DNA of 64,000 nt from Plantactinospora mayteni. GTDB lineage: Bacteria; Actinomycetota; Actinomycetes; Mycobacteriales; Micromonosporaceae. The notes under the pieces are model-generated. The model made no database searches. It saw only the letters and a list, made by a program, of their open reading frames with translations, and was not told where the DNA came from. How positions within the stretch are numbered: the first letter of the stretch is position 1; every line of letters begins with the position of its first letter. Positions 15,134 through 24,016 of the stretch are shown in pieces. The translations under genes and the position numbers were made by a program. The stretch spans positions 62,001-126,000 of the forward strand of contig NZ_BONX01000044.1 of the NCBI RefSeq assembly GCF_016862935.1, in the 5' to 3' direction.

Positions 15134-17974
15134 ATGGTTTATGGGCGTGGACCCGGACCGGGCGGTGAGCCGCCACGGTCTCGACGAGATCCCGCCGATC
15201 AGCCTTCGGTCGATCCGGATCCGGCGGCCGGTCCGCCGCCCGGGCGGGCCGGCCGGCGCCGATCTGGAGCCGACCGGTCGGACGGGTTGCCGGCGGCGTC
15301 CCGCTTCGGTCTGTCCACTCCGGAGCCCACGACGCCCGGCCCCTCGCACGGCTGGCCGGGCGACGGGCCGGGGGAACCGACAGACCGTCCGGTTCGGTCG
15401 CCCGCGCCGGGCCGCTCCATCGACGCCTCCGGCCGATACCAGGACGCGCCGGGCCGGCACGCGGACGGGCCAATCGGCCAGCGTGCGGACGGGCCAATCG
15501 GCCAGCGTGCGGACGGGCCGACCGCCCGGCACCCGGACGGACCGGCCGACCGATACCAGGACGGGCCAGCCGGCCGATACCCGGAGGCGGCGCCCAGGCG
15601 CGCGCCGGACGGCCCGGGGCGTTCGGTGGAGCCCTCCGGTCGGTCCCGTCGGGCCCGGCACGGCGCGCCCGAGCCCGACGCCCCCGGGCCGGGCGCCGGC
15701 TATCCACCGGTGGGCATGCCGGTCTCCGGCCCGCTCGGGCCCCCCGGCAGCCAGTCCCGCGACCGGCTGCCCTCGAATCGTCCCGGCCCCGACCGGCTGC
15801 CCCCGGGCGGCCCGGCCCACGGCACAGGTGGCGGGCGCCATCTGAGCGCTCCCGGGGACGGGCATCCCGGCGGTGGCCGGCCGCCCCTGGGCGACGGCCG
15901 GTCGGGCGCCGGCGACCGCCCCAGCCCTCGTGACCGGATGGTCCCCGGCGGCCGGCCGGCTCCCGGCACCCGGATGCCCGCCGACGACCTGCCCGGCGCC
16001 GACGGCAGGCCGGGCCCGGGCGGCCGACCGCCCCGTGCGGATGGACGCGGCGTCCCCGATCGCCCGATTCCGACCAGCGCGCCCCGAACCGCGTCGGGCC
16101 CGGCCGCGCCCGGGAGCACCGATTCGCGCGAGCGTGCCCCCGGCGGTCGACGTCGTGCCGAGCCCGATCCCGCCTCCGGGCCGCCCGGCCCGTACCGGCC
16201 TGGTCCCGGGGAGGGTCCGCTCGCCGGGCAACGGTCCGCTCCGGTACCACGGCAGCGGCGCGCCCCCTCGGCCGACCAGGACCCGCTCCGGCCCGGTCTT
16301 CCCGATCCCGCCGGGCCATCCGGTGGGCGGCGCAGGTCCGCCGACCGGCCGGGCGACGGCCCGGCGGAGCGGCACGGCGACCGGGGTGGCCCGGCCCGAC
16401 CGCCGCTGGACCGCGCCATGCCACCCCGGCCGGGTCCGGAGAATCCGGGGGTACGACGGCCGGGCGGGCCCGCCCCCGCCGAACCTCCCCCCGCCGGCCG
16501 GGCCGGCACCCGTGGCTCCCCCCGCTCCGGTCCTTCGTCCGGCGGCCCGCCGTCGGGGTCGCCACGACCCCGACCGGGAGATCCCGGGGCGGATGGTGTC
16601 ACCCGGCCCGACGCCGAGCCGGGCAGGCCGGCACAGGCCGGTCCACCGCCCCCGCGCCGGTCCCGGAACGCCGGGCTCCCGCCCGGCTCACCCGCCGGGC
16701 AGCGCTCCGGCCGGGCTCCGGGCTCACCTGCGGGTCCCCGCTCCGGCCCACCGGGCTCCGCACCCCTGGACCGGGGCCCCGGCTCGCCCGCCGGACCGCG
16801 CTCCGGACCCGACGGCGCACCACGATCACCCGCCGGACCACGCGGCCGGGCGGCCGGCGCCGCGCCCCTGGACCGGGCCCCGGGCGCACCGGCCGGACCA
16901 CGGCCCGGACCCGACGGCGTACCACGATCACCCGCGGGACCACGCTCCGGGCCGCCGCACGACCGCGCCCCGGGTTCGCCCGCCGGACCACGCTCCGGGC
17001 CGCCCGCCGCCGGTCGGCCGGGGCCGTCGGCGCAGGGTGTGCGTACCGGGCCGACCGGTGGCGCCTCCCCGGACTCTCCGGCCCGCGCACCGGTCCCGGA
17101 GCGGGCGCCCACCTCGGCCGGGACCGCCTCGCCCGCTCCCGCCCCGGCCAAGACGTCGGGCAAGACGTCGGGCAAGCCGGCCGCCGGCACCGCCCTCGCC
17201 ACCGTCTCGTCGACATCCGGCAACGCCGGCGCACCGCTGCGCAGTTCCAAGCGGACCTGGCAGTTGGTCATCGGCTCACTCGGTGTACTGCTCCTACTCG
17301 GCATCTGCGGGCTCAGTTCCTACTTCTTCGTGGTCGACGATCCCGTCGGCCGGGACTCCCGGGCGGCCGACGGCACCGGTGCCGGCAGCGCACCCCGGGA
17401 CATCAGCTCCCGCGCCGCCGACCCGGCTCCGCTGACCGTGAAGGAGGTCTTCCCGGGCGGCAAGGAGGTACTGGTCGACCCCGAGCAGTCGCCGTACGAG
17501 CTGCTCAAGACCCAGGAGGCGGAGGACTGCGAACTCGCCGGCGACGGCCAGCTCACCACCGTGCTGCGGGACGCGGGGTGCAGTCAGTTCGTCCGTGGCA
17601 CCGTACGCTCCCCCACCGGCCTGTACGTCGCCACCGCCGGCATGGTCAACCTGGCCGACGAGGCGGGGGCGACCTCGGCACGCGACAAGATCAAGCCGAT
17701 CGTGGACGGTCGGAAGGGGCGCTTCCTGGGCCTCGCCGCCGGACGCGGCACCGAGGCCGTCACGGCCGCCTCGGCCCAGGCCGGCTGGCACGTCCGTGGC
17801 CACTTCCTGATCTACTGCGTCGTCGCCAAGACCGATGGCAAGACCATCGGTGAGGCCGACCTGTTCGCCCGGCAGATCCTCTCCGACATGATCGAGGTGT
17901 ACCTGCGCGGCAAGGTGCTCGACCAGCGCACCATCGCCCCGTCCGGGCCGCCGAGCCCGGCGCAGTCCGACTGA
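15134..17974 (+). CDS. Long Pro/Gly/Arg-rich membrane protein with conserved C-terminal domain
   Basis: 946 residues. The first about 690 are disordered and dominated by Pro, Gly, Arg and Ala, with internal repeats (GPIGQRAD type, encoded by a 24-bp repeat near 15464-15511, and PAGPRSGP type near 16720-17010). One transmembrane helix (LVIGSLGVLLLLGICGLSSYFFV) lies near residue 715. The last about 200 residues form an ordered extracytoplasmic domain (LTVKEVFPGGKEVLVDPEQ, two Cys in EDCEL and AGCSQF). Only the C-terminal part can be aligned across actinobacteria with any confidence. Function not recognised. The very GC-rich frame has long antisense frames that are shadows. Confidence 0.75.
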   Translation: MVYGRGPGPGGEPPRSRRDPADQPSVDPDPAAGPPPGRAGRRRSGADRSDGLPAASRFGLSTPEPTTPGPSHGWPGDGPGEPTDRPVRSPAPGRSIDASGRYQDAPGRHADGPIGQRADGPIGQRADGPTARHPDGPADRYQDGPAGRYPEAAPRRAPDGPGRSVEPSGRSRRARHGAPEPDAPGPGAGYPPVGMPVSGPLGPPGSQSRDRLPSNRPGPDRLPPGGPAHGTGGGRHLSAPGDGHPGGGRPPLGDGRSGAGDRPSPRDRMVPGGRPAPGTRMPADDLPGADGRPGPGGRPPRADGRGVPDRPIPTSAPRTASGPAAPGSTDSRERAPGGRRRAEPDPASGPPGPYRPGPGEGPLAGQRSAPVPRQRRAPSADQDPLRPGLPDPAGPSGGRRRSADRPGDGPAERHGDRGGPARPPLDRAMPPRPGPENPGVRRPGGPAPAEPPPAGRAGTRGSPRSGPSSGGPPSGSPRPRPGDPGADGVTRPDAEPGRPAQAGPPPPRRSRNAGLPPGSPAGQRSGRAPGSPAGPRSGPPGSAPLDRGPGSPAGPRSGPDGAPRSPAGPRGRAAGAAPLDRAPGAPAGPRPGPDGVPRSPAGPRSGPPHDRAPGSPAGPRSGPPAAGRPGPSAQGVRTGPTGGASPDSPARAPVPERAPTSAGTASPAPAPAKTSGKTSGKPAAGTALATVSSTSGNAGAPLRSSKRTWQLVIGSLGVLLLLGICGLSSYFFVVDDPVGRDSRAADGTGAGSAPRDISSRAADPAPLTVKEVFPGGKEVLVDPEQSPYELLKTQEAEDCELAGDGQLTTVLRDAGCSQFVRGTVRSPTGLYVATAGMVNLADEAGATSARDKIKPIVDGRKGRFLGLAAGRGTEAVTAASAQAGWHVRGHFLIYCVVAKTDGKTIGEADLFARQILSDMIEVYLRGKVLDQRTIAPSGPPSPAQSD

Positions 17975-17996
17975 GCACCGGCGGGCGGCACCACCC

Positions 17997-18023
17997 GGCC
18001 CGGCGGCGCGACACCGCCGGGCC
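17997..18023. terminator. Hairpin between converging genes
   Basis: GGCCCGGCGG, 7-nt loop, CCGCCGGGCC: a perfect 10-bp stem between the stop at 17974 (+) and the truA stop at 18036 (-). No U tract on either strand. Probably a bidirectional terminator. Confidence 0.65.
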
Positions 18024-18035
18024 CGTCGGCGGCGT

Positions 18036-18887
18036 TCAGGCCGAGGCGGTGAGCCGGAGTCGACGGGTACGCTGCGCGCGGCTGGCGTACTCGGCCGGGT
18101 CCTCGGGGTAGCCGACCGCGACCAGGGTCAGCCCGTGCGGCGGCGCCACGCTCACCTCGCTGGCCCGTTCCCGTCGCCCCAACAGGCCACCCGGCCAGTC
18201 GACCGGGCGCCGCCCGTCCCCGGCCACCAGCATCGCCCCGACCAGGCTGCGCACCATCGACTGGCAGAACGCGTCGGCCTGCACGGTGGCCACCAGCACA
18301 CCGTCCGGGTCGCGCCGCCAGTCCAGCCGGGTCAGTTCCCGCACCGTCGTGGCGTTCTCCTTGCGCCGGCAGTACGCCGCGAAGTCGTGCTCGCCGACCA
18401 GCCCGGCGGCGGCCTCGTTCAGGGCCGTCAGGTCGAGCGGACGGGGCCAGCCGAGCACCTCGTGCCGGCGCAGCGGCTCGGCGCCGTACGGGGCGTCGGT
18501 GACCCGGTACTCGTAACGCCGGAAGGTGGCCGAGAAGCGGGCGTCGAACTCGGCCGGTACCTCGGCGACGGCTCGGACCCGGACGTCCGGCGGCAGTACT
18601 CCGGCGAGCCGGCGCAGCAGCGTCGCCGACCACTGCCGCCACACCTCGCCGGGCAGGTCGAGATGGCAGACCTGCCCGCTGGCGTGCACCCCGGCGTCGG
18701 TCCGGCCCGCCACGGTCAGCCCACTGACCCGATCCGGCCCGACGATCCTGGTCAGCGCCTCGACCAGCACCCCGGCGACGGTACGCCGACCGGGCTGGGC
18801 CGCCCAGCCGGAAAAGTCGCCGCCGTCGTAGGCGACGTCCAGGCGTACCCGAATCCGGGTCTGCTCCTCATCCACCTCGTGCTCCAC
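18036..18887 (-). CDS. truA: tRNA pseudouridine(38-40) synthase TruA
   Basis: 283 residues from a GTG at 18887; a second GTG lies four codons in. The catalytic Asp is residue 64 in AGRTDAGVHA. Other family motifs: RLDVAYDGGDFSGWAAQP, RRYEYRV, HDFAAYCR and QMV-like CQSMVRSLVGAML. It modifies U38-U40 in tRNA anticodon arms. It lies 69 nt downstream of rplQ at the end of the alpha operon, the usual actinobacterial position. Confidence 0.96.
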   Translation of the reverse strand: MEHEVDEEQTRIRVRLDVAYDGGDFSGWAAQPGRRTVAGVLVEALTRIVGPDRVSGLTVAGRTDAGVHASGQVCHLDLPGEVWRQWSATLLRRLAGVLPPDVRVRAVAEVPAEFDARFSATFRRYEYRVTDAPYGAEPLRRHEVLGWPRPLDLTALNEAAAGLVGEHDFAAYCRRKENATTVRELTRLDWRRDPDGVLVATVQADAFCQSMVRSLVGAMLVAGDGRRPVDWPGGLLGRRERASEVSVAPPHGLTLVAVGYPEDPAEYASRAQRTRRLRLTASA

Positions 18888-18956
18888 GACCAGCTCCAGA
18901 TATGCCGCAGCCCGACACCCCCGCAGGGATGCCGGGCCCGGCGTCGTTCGTCGGTG

Positions 18957-19511
18957 TTACTTGTTGTCCGCCTCGTCGGTGTCCTCCCGGGCCGCCTCGG
19001 TGTCGCCGGAGCGCGACTCCGGTGCCTCGGCGTCCTGGTCGGCGGTTGACGAGGCGCGCGGGGTCTCCTCGTCCGGGGCGAGCGCCTCGACCTTGTCCTG
19101 CTGCGCCGCCTTGCGGGCGGCGGTCTTCTTCGCCGGCGCCGCCGGAGCCTCGACCAGCTCCTCGACCAGCTCGATGATGGCCATCGGCGCGTTGTCACCC
19201 TTGCGCGGGACGGTCTTCACGATCCGGGTGTAGCCACCGGGGCGGTTGGCGAACCGGGGAGCGATCTGGTCGAACAGGGCGAAGACCACGTCCTTGTCCC
19301 GTACGACGGTCAGCACCCGCCGGCGGGACGCCAGGTCGCCCCGCTTGGCCTTGGTGATGAGCTGCTCCGCGAGCGGACGGAGCCGCTTGGCCTTCGTCTG
19401 GGTGGTGGTGATGCGGCCGTGCTGGAACAGCGCGGTGGCCAGGTTGGCCAGGATCATCCGCTCGTGCGCGGGGCTACCGCCGAGGCGGGGGCCCTTGGTG
19501 GGCGTGGGCAT
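18957..19511 (-). CDS. rplQ: 50S ribosomal protein L17
   Basis: 184 residues. The core of about 115 residues starts [17 protein letters not shown] and includes [17 protein letters not shown] and ARRVLTV-type segments. The remaining about 65 residues are an Ala/Glu/Asp-rich tail that bacteria outside actinobacteria mostly lack. L17 binds 23S rRNA at the exit side of the large subunit. Sits 68 nt after rpoA in the alpha operon. Confidence 0.97.
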   Translation of the reverse strand: MPTPTKGPRLGGSPAHERMILANLATALFQHGRITTTQTKAKRLRPLAEQLITKAKRGDLASRRRVLTVVRDKDVVFALFDQIAPRFANRPGGYTRIVKTVPRKGDNAPMAIIELVEELVEAPAAPAKKTAARKAAQQDKVEALAPDEETPRASSTADQDAEAPESRSGDTEAAREDTDEADNK

Positions 19512-19579
19512 TCTTGGTGCTCCTCAATAGTGGGTGGCCGGATCTCCAGTGGGTGGCCGGAAATCCGGCTAGCCCCGGA

Positions 19580-20602
19580 CTAAAGCTGCTCGGTCTCGCG
19601 GTAGTCGTCGGTGTCGTAGTCGGCCTCGCCGAAGGAGTCGACGACGTGCGCCGGGTCGAAGTTGGGCGCCGAATCCTTCAGCCCCAGCCCCATGCCGGCG
19701 AGCTTCATCTTGACCTCGTCGATCGACTTCTGACCGAAGTTCCGGATGTCGAGCAGATCGGCCTCGGTACGCCCGATGAGCTCGCCAACCGTGTTGATGC
19801 CCTCGCGCTTGAGGCAGTTGTAGGACCGGACGGTGAGGTCCAGCTCCTCGATCGGCAGCGCCAGGTCGGCGGCGAGCTGCGCGTCCTGCGGGGACGGGCC
19901 GATGTCGATGCCCTCGGCGCTCTCGTCCAGCTCCCGGGCCAGCCCGAAGAGCTCGACCAGGGTGGAGCCGGCCGAGGCCAGCGCGGTACGCGGCCCGATC
20001 GACGCCTTGGTCTCGACGTCGATGATCAGCCGGTCGAAGTCGGTACGCTGCTCGACCCGGGTCGCCTCGACCCGGTACGTCACCTTCAGCACCGGCGAGT
20101 AGATCGAGTCGACCGGGATCCGGCCGATCTCGGCGCCGGCCTGCTTGTTCTGCGCGGCGGTGACGTAGCCACGGCCCCGCTCGACGGTCAGCTCCATGTC
20201 GAGCCGGCCCTTGCCGTTCAGGGTGGCGAGCTTGAGGTCGGCGTTGTGCACGGAGACACCGGCCGGGGGCTGGATGTCACCGGCGGTGACGTCGCCGGGG
20301 CCCTGCTTGCGCAGGTACATGCTGACCGGCTCGTCGTGGTCGGAGCTGACGCAGAGCTCCTTCACGTTCATGACGAGCTCGACCACGTCCTCCTTGACGC
20401 CCGGGATGGTGGTGAACTCGTGCAGCACACCGTCGACCTTGATCGAGGTGACCGCCGCGCCCGGGATGGAGGAGAGCAGGGTCCGCCGGAGCGAGTTGCC
20501 CAGGGTGTACCCGAAACCCGGCTCGAGCGGCTCGATGGTGAACCGGGACCGGGTCTCGCTGATCGACTCCTCGGTGAGGGTCGGCCGCTGGGTGATGAGC
20601 AT
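19580..20602 (-). CDS. rpoA: RNA polymerase alpha subunit
   Basis: 340 residues. The N-terminal assembly domain includes [30 protein letters not shown] and [12 protein letters not shown]. The flexible linker is followed by the C-terminal DNA- and activator-binding domain ([30 protein letters not shown]). Length is normal. The tail is acidic. The rpsD-rpoA spacer holds two competing hairpins (20654-20699). Confidence 0.98.
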   Translation of the reverse strand: MLITQRPTLTEESISETRSRFTIEPLEPGFGYTLGNSLRRTLLSSIPGAAVTSIKVDGVLHEFTTIPGVKEDVVELVMNVKELCVSSDHDEPVSMYLRKQGPGDVTAGDIQPPAGVSVHNADLKLATLNGKGRLDMELTVERGRGYVTAAQNKQAGAEIGRIPVDSIYSPVLKVTYRVEATRVEQRTDFDRLIIDVETKASIGPRTALASAGSTLVELFGLARELDESAEGIDIGPSPQDAQLAADLALPIEELDLTVRSYNCLKREGINTVGELIGRTEADLLDIRNFGQKSIDEVKMKLAGMGLGLKDSAPNFDPAHVVDSFGEADYDTDDYRETEQL

Positions 20603-20653
20603 GTTGTTTCCTTCTCGTTCGGGGCACCCGCTATTTGATGCCCAAACTCATGT

Positions 20654-20699
20654 CCGGCGCTCCGCGCCGGCTCCCGGTGGAAAGGCCGGGAGCCGGCGC
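20654..20699 (-). promoter_or_regulatory. Competing hairpins in the rpsD-rpoA spacer
   Basis: A perfect 14-bp stem joins 20664-20677 and 20686-20699 with an 8-nt loop. The segment GCGCCGG at 20664-20670 can instead pair with CCGGCGC at 20654-20660, a 7-bp stem with a 3-nt loop. The two structures exclude each other. They lie in the transcript between the rpsD stop and the rpoA start. Regulatory function is inferred. Confidence 0.6.
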
Positions 20700-20716
20700 G
20701 GAGGCGCCAGGAACCG

Positions 20717-21343
20717 CTACTTCGAGTAGAGCTCGACGATCAGCTGCTCCTGGACCTGGGTGTCGATGACGCCCCGGGCCGGAAGCGAGTGGATCAGCAC
20801 CTTCATCTGGCTGGGGATCGCCTCCAGCCAGGCCGGCACCGTCTTCGAGCCGGCCTCGGCCTGCGCCACGATGAACGGCGTCAGCTCCTTGGACTTGGCC
20901 CGGACCTCGACGATGTCGTGCTCCTTCACCCGGTACGACGGGATGTCGACCTTGCGGCCGTTCACCGTCAGGTGGCCGTGCTTGACGAGCTGCCGCGCGT
21001 GGTCGCGCGACTTCGCCAGGCCGGACCGGTAGACCACGTTGTCGAGCCGGGACTCGAGGATCTGGAGGAGGATCTCGCCGGTCTTGCCCTTCTTGGCGAC
21101 GGCCTCCTCGTAGTACCCACGGAACTGCTTCTCCAGCACGCCGTAGACCCGGCGGGCCTTCTGCTTCTCCCGAAGCTGGAGCAGGTATTCCGTCTCCTTG
21201 GTACGCCCCCGGCCGTGCTGCCCGGGCGGGAACGGCCGGGACTCGAACGGGCACTTCGGGCCATCGCACTTGCTGCCCTTGAGGAACAGCTTCATCTTCT
21301 CCCGACGGCAACGGCGGCAGTCGGCACCGGTGTAACGAGCCAT
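20717..21343 (-). CDS. rpsD: 30S ribosomal protein S4
   Basis: 208 residues. The N-terminus has four Cys (CRRC and KCDGPKC), the zinc-binding form of S4. The S4 RNA-binding domain follows (RLDNVVYRSGLAKSRDHAR, HGHLTVNGRKVDIPSYRV). S4 nucleates 30S assembly on 16S rRNA. In E. coli it represses its operon; here the structured spacer after the gene is a candidate control region. 16 nt after rpsK. Confidence 0.98.
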   Translation of the reverse strand: MARYTGADCRRCRREKMKLFLKGSKCDGPKCPFESRPFPPGQHGRGRTKETEYLLQLREKQKARRVYGVLEKQFRGYYEEAVAKKGKTGEILLQILESRLDNVVYRSGLAKSRDHARQLVKHGHLTVNGRKVDIPSYRVKEHDIVEVRAKSKELTPFIVAQAEAGSKTVPAWLEAIPSQMKVLIHSLPARGVIDTQVQEQLIVELYSK

Positions 21344-21359
21344 GTTCTTCGTCTACCTC

Positions 21360-21767
21360 TCAGACCCGACGACGCTTCGGCGGACGGCACCCGTTGTGCG
21401 GCTGCGGCGTGACGTCGGCGATCTGACCGACCTCAAGGCCGACGGCCTGTAGCGAACGGATGGCGGTCTCCCGGCCGGAGCCGGGGCCCTTGACGAACAC
21501 GTCGACCTTGCGCATGCCGTGCTCCATGGCCCGGCGCGCGGCGGCCTCGGCGGCGAGCTGCGCGGCGAACGGAGTCGACTTGCGGGAACCCTTGAAGCCC
21601 ACCTGGCCGGCGGAGGCCCAGGAGATGACGGCACCGGTCGGGTCCGTGATGGAGACGATGGTGTTGTTGAACGTGCTCTTGATGTGCGCCTGCCCGTGGG
21701 CGACGTTCTTGCGTTCCTTGCGCCGGACCTTCTTGACGGCGGCCCCGGCGCGAGCCTTCGGTGGCAT
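21360..21767 (-). CDS. rpsK: 30S ribosomal protein S11
   Basis: 135 residues. Characteristic [36 protein letters not shown] and a C-terminal [18 protein letters not shown]. It is part of the 30S platform near the mRNA exit. Normal length. Separated from rpsM by a spacer with a 61-bp tandem repeat. Confidence 0.98.
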   Translation of the reverse strand: MPPKARAGAAVKKVRRKERKNVAHGQAHIKSTFNNTIVSITDPTGAVISWASAGQVGFKGSRKSTPFAAQLAAEAAARRAMEHGMRKVDVFVKGPGSGRETAIRSLQAVGLEVGQIADVTPQPHNGCRPPKRRRV

Positions 21768-21800
21768 AAGTCTGTGCGCTCCTAGTTGACTTTCCGAAAC

Positions 21801-21969
21801 GGGTTGGAGTCCGGCCTACCTCGGCGGAGACCGACCCGAATTCCGGAGAACTTCCCGGTGCGGGTTGGAGTCCGGCCTAGTTCGGCGAACGCCGACCCGG
21901 ATTCCGGAGAACTTTCCGGTGCGGGTTGGAGTCCGGCCTACCTCGGCGGAGATCGACCCGAATTCCGGT
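21801..21969. repeat. Nearly three tandem copies of a 61-bp unit between rpsM and rpsK
   Basis: GGGTTGGAGTCCGGCCT recurs at 21801, 21862 and 21923, an exact 61-bp period. Each unit continues through a TCGGCG-type segment, GACCCG and ATTCCGG; the third copy is cut after about 47 bp, seven nt from the rpsM stop. The middle copy has TCGGCG, AAC, GCCGA, a small hairpin. It lies inside the alpha operon transcript. Likely a local duplication; no coding potential is apparent. Confidence 0.85.
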
Positions 21970-21975
21970 TCAGTT

Positions 21976-22356
21976 CTACTTCTTGCCGGGCTTCTTCTTG
22001 CCGGCGACGGTCCGCTTCGGGCCCTTCCGGGTCCGGGCGTTGGTACGGGTCCGCTGACCACGGACGGGCAGGCCCCGGCGGTGCCGGATGCCCTCGTAGC
22101 AGCCGATCTCGACCTTGCGGCGGATGTCAGCGGCGACCTCGCGGCGCAGGTCGCCTTCTACCTTGTAGTTGGCCTCGATGTGGTTGCGGAGCTGGACCAG
22201 CTCCTCGTCCGTGAGGTCCTTGGCGCGCTTGTCGGGGGAGATGCCGGTGGCGGCGAGCGTCTCGACCGCGCGGGTCCGACCGACCCCGAAAATGTAGGTG
22301 AGCGCGATCTCCAGCCGCTTCTCGCGGGGAAGATCGACGCCAGCTAGCCGTGCCAT
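21976..22356 (-). CDS. rpsM: 30S ribosomal protein S13
   Basis: 126 residues from the ATG at 22356 ([16 protein letters not shown]). The frame remains open far upstream but that part has no S13 similarity. Features: [11 protein letters not shown] helix-hairpin, [20 protein letters not shown], and a Lys-rich tail. It contacts the P-site tRNA and bridges to L5. The 219-nt spacer to rpmJ shows nothing recognisable. Confidence 0.97.
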   Translation of the reverse strand: MARLAGVDLPREKRLEIALTYIFGVGRTRAVETLAATGISPDKRAKDLTDEELVQLRNHIEANYKVEGDLRREVAADIRRKVEIGCYEGIRHRRGLPVRGQRTRTNARTRKGPKRTVAGKKKPGKK

Positions 22357-22575
22357 ATGCGGGCGTACTCCTCGGATTTCTTCGCGGAGGTCTGTACCCG
22401 TCCCACCCCGCCTGCCCAAACCTGCGGGCCCCGGCCTCCGACCGGGGGTCGGCCACGACTGCGTTCTCGCTGGGCGATCTCGCTGCTCGCGGCTGGGACG
22501 AGCTTGTGTTGTTGTAGGGGATCTGCGACCCGGACTTCCCGTCGACTCCACCGGCACGTGGCCGGCGGGCGTGGC

Positions 22576-22689
22576 TCAGCCCTGGCGCTGCTTGTGGCGC
22601 GGGTCGGTGCAGATGACCATGACCCGGCCGTGCCGGCGGATCACCCGGCACTTGTTGCAGATCCTCTTGACGCTCGGCTTGACCTTCAC
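22576..22689 (-). CDS. rpmJ: 50S ribosomal protein L36
   Basis: 37 residues from a GTG at 22689, preceded by AAGG about 6 nt away. The sequence [20 protein letters not shown] then [10 protein letters not shown] carries the zinc ligands Cys-X2-Cys, Cys and His. This is the zinc (C+) form. Too short to stand out without the family pattern. Lies between infA and rpsM as usual. Confidence 0.95.
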   Translation of the reverse strand: MKVKPSVKRICNKCRVIRRHGRVMVICTDPRHKQRQG

Positions 22690-22816
22690 GGTTGCCTTAC
22701 TTTCCCATCTGTGCCCGGCAGCGCGCTGACGCCGTCGAGTCTTGAGGACGGACACGGACACCCGGCCGTCGTCAGGCAGTTCACGAACTCCGGACCGGCA
22801 CCCGGCCCGGCGATGT

Positions 22817-23038
22817 TCACTTGTAGCGGTAGACGATGCGCCCTCGGGTCAGGTCGTACGGCGAAAGCTCGACGACGACCCGGTCCTCGGGCAGGATGCG
22901 GATGTAGTGCTGCCGCATCTTGCCGCTGATGTGAGCCAGCACCTTGTGGCCGTTGGCGAGTTCCACCCGGAACATGGCGTTCGGGAGTGGCTCGATCACC
23001 CGACCCTCGATCTCGATGGCTCCGTCTTTTTTCGGCAT
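22817..23038 (-). CDS. infA: Translation initiation factor IF-1
   Basis: 73 residues from the ATG at 23038 ([20 protein letters not shown]). An OB-fold protein that occupies the ribosomal A site during initiation. Motifs [20 protein letters not shown] and [17 protein letters not shown] are standard. The first gene of the infA-rpmJ-rpsM-rpsK-rpsD-rpoA-rplQ-truA group, with a good promoter at 23180-23209 about 140 nt upstream. Confidence 0.98.
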   Translation of the reverse strand: MPKKDGAIEIEGRVIEPLPNAMFRVELANGHKVLAHISGKMRQHYIRILPEDRVVVELSPYDLTRGRIVYRYK

Positions 23039-23179
23039 GTCCTCCGCTGTCCTGACGTCGGTTACTCCGGACGGCTCACAACGCCTTTCCCGGACGGAGA
23101 ACATCCGAGCCAGCCGCGGCTCCGGCCCCACCGAAGCGCGGGTGGGCATGCCGGAGTGGACGCTGTGCGCCGATCAGCC

Positions 23180-23209
23180 AGTGTACGCGCGCCCGCACGC
23201 CAGCGCCAA
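23180..23209 (-). promoter_or_regulatory. Predicted infA/alpha operon promoter
   Basis: On the minus strand: TTGGCG (23209-23204), 18-nt spacer, TACACT (23185-23180). This fits a housekeeping sigma-70-type promoter. A start near 23173 would give a 5' leader of about 135 nt. Confidence 0.65.
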
Positions 23210-23252
23210 CCCGGGGACTCCCGGGTGGTCGGATCGGACGAAGGCGACTATA

Positions 23253-23840
23253 TCAGGCGGGTTCCTCCTGGCCGGCCTGCTCGTCCCGGCGGCGTTTCCG
23301 CTCCTCGACCCGGGCCTGCTTCTCGATCTTCGCCCGTTCCTTCGCCGCCTGCTTGGCCGCCTGCTTGGCGGCCCAGCGCTGCGGCTCCCCCTTCGCCAGC
23401 CCGGTGACGGTACCGACCAGCAGCAGTGCGCCCAGCGGTCCGGCCACCCAGCCCGGCCAGAAGTAGAGGAAGTCGGTCGCCAGCACCGAGGTGACCGCCC
23501 AGATCGCGACGACGACGCCGACCAGCCCGAAGTAGCCGTCCCAGGTGTCGGCCAGCCAGGCCCGGGTGGCGCCCGGATAGCGGCCGTCGGGACCGGGGCG
23601 CAGCACCGGACGCTTCGGGTCGCCGGTCGGCACCAACTGGGCCTGGTCGACCGGCACCGTACCCGGCAGATCGGTGAGCAGCCCGTCGAGGTCCCCGTAC
23701 GTCTTCGCGGCGTAGGCCCGCTGGAGTCGGTCGTCGTACTCGGCCAGATCGAGGCGGCCCTCGTTCAGGGCCTGCCGGAGCTGGTCGGCCACGGCCGCGC
23801 GATCGGAGTCCGCAGCACGCATCTGGTCCCGCCGGTCCAT
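23253..23840 (-). CDS. DUF1707 (SHOCT-like) and two-TM membrane protein
   Basis: 195 residues from the ATG at 23840. The N-terminal about 55 residues are a DUF1707 domain (MRAADSDRAAVADQLRQALN, EGRLDLAEYDDRLQRAYAA, YGDLDGLLTDLP). A linker and two membrane helices (YFGLVGVVVAIWAVTSV and FWPGWVAGPLGALLLVG) follow, then a highly charged coiled-coil-like tail rich in Lys/Glu/Arg. The family is widespread in actinobacteria with no fixed function. It sits alone between map and infA, interrupting otherwise conserved ribosomal synteny. Confidence 0.82.
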   Translation of the reverse strand: MDRRDQMRAADSDRAAVADQLRQALNEGRLDLAEYDDRLQRAYAAKTYGDLDGLLTDLPGTVPVDQAQLVPTGDPKRPVLRPGPDGRYPGATRAWLADTWDGYFGLVGVVVAIWAVTSVLATDFLYFWPGWVAGPLGALLLVGTVTGLAKGEPQRWAAKQAAKQAAKERAKIEKQARVEERKRRRDEQAGQEEPA

Positions 23841-24016
23841 GACTACGAGGATGCCACTGCCTCGCCAGCCCTGCCTACCGGCGCCAAGCCGCAGGGCAGT
23901 CGAGCGCGGGGCCGTCGAGTCGCGGGGCGCTTGCGAGGAAGCCGGTGGTGGTGTCCGGTCCACCTGTCCGGGGCCGTCTGTCCGGGGCCGTCTGAACGGT
24001 GACGGCCGACGGGTGG

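Noticed and set aside
15120-16565. Long antisense frame over the Pro-rich gene
   Set aside because: The + strand frame has a membrane helix and an ordered C-terminal domain; the antisense frame has neither.
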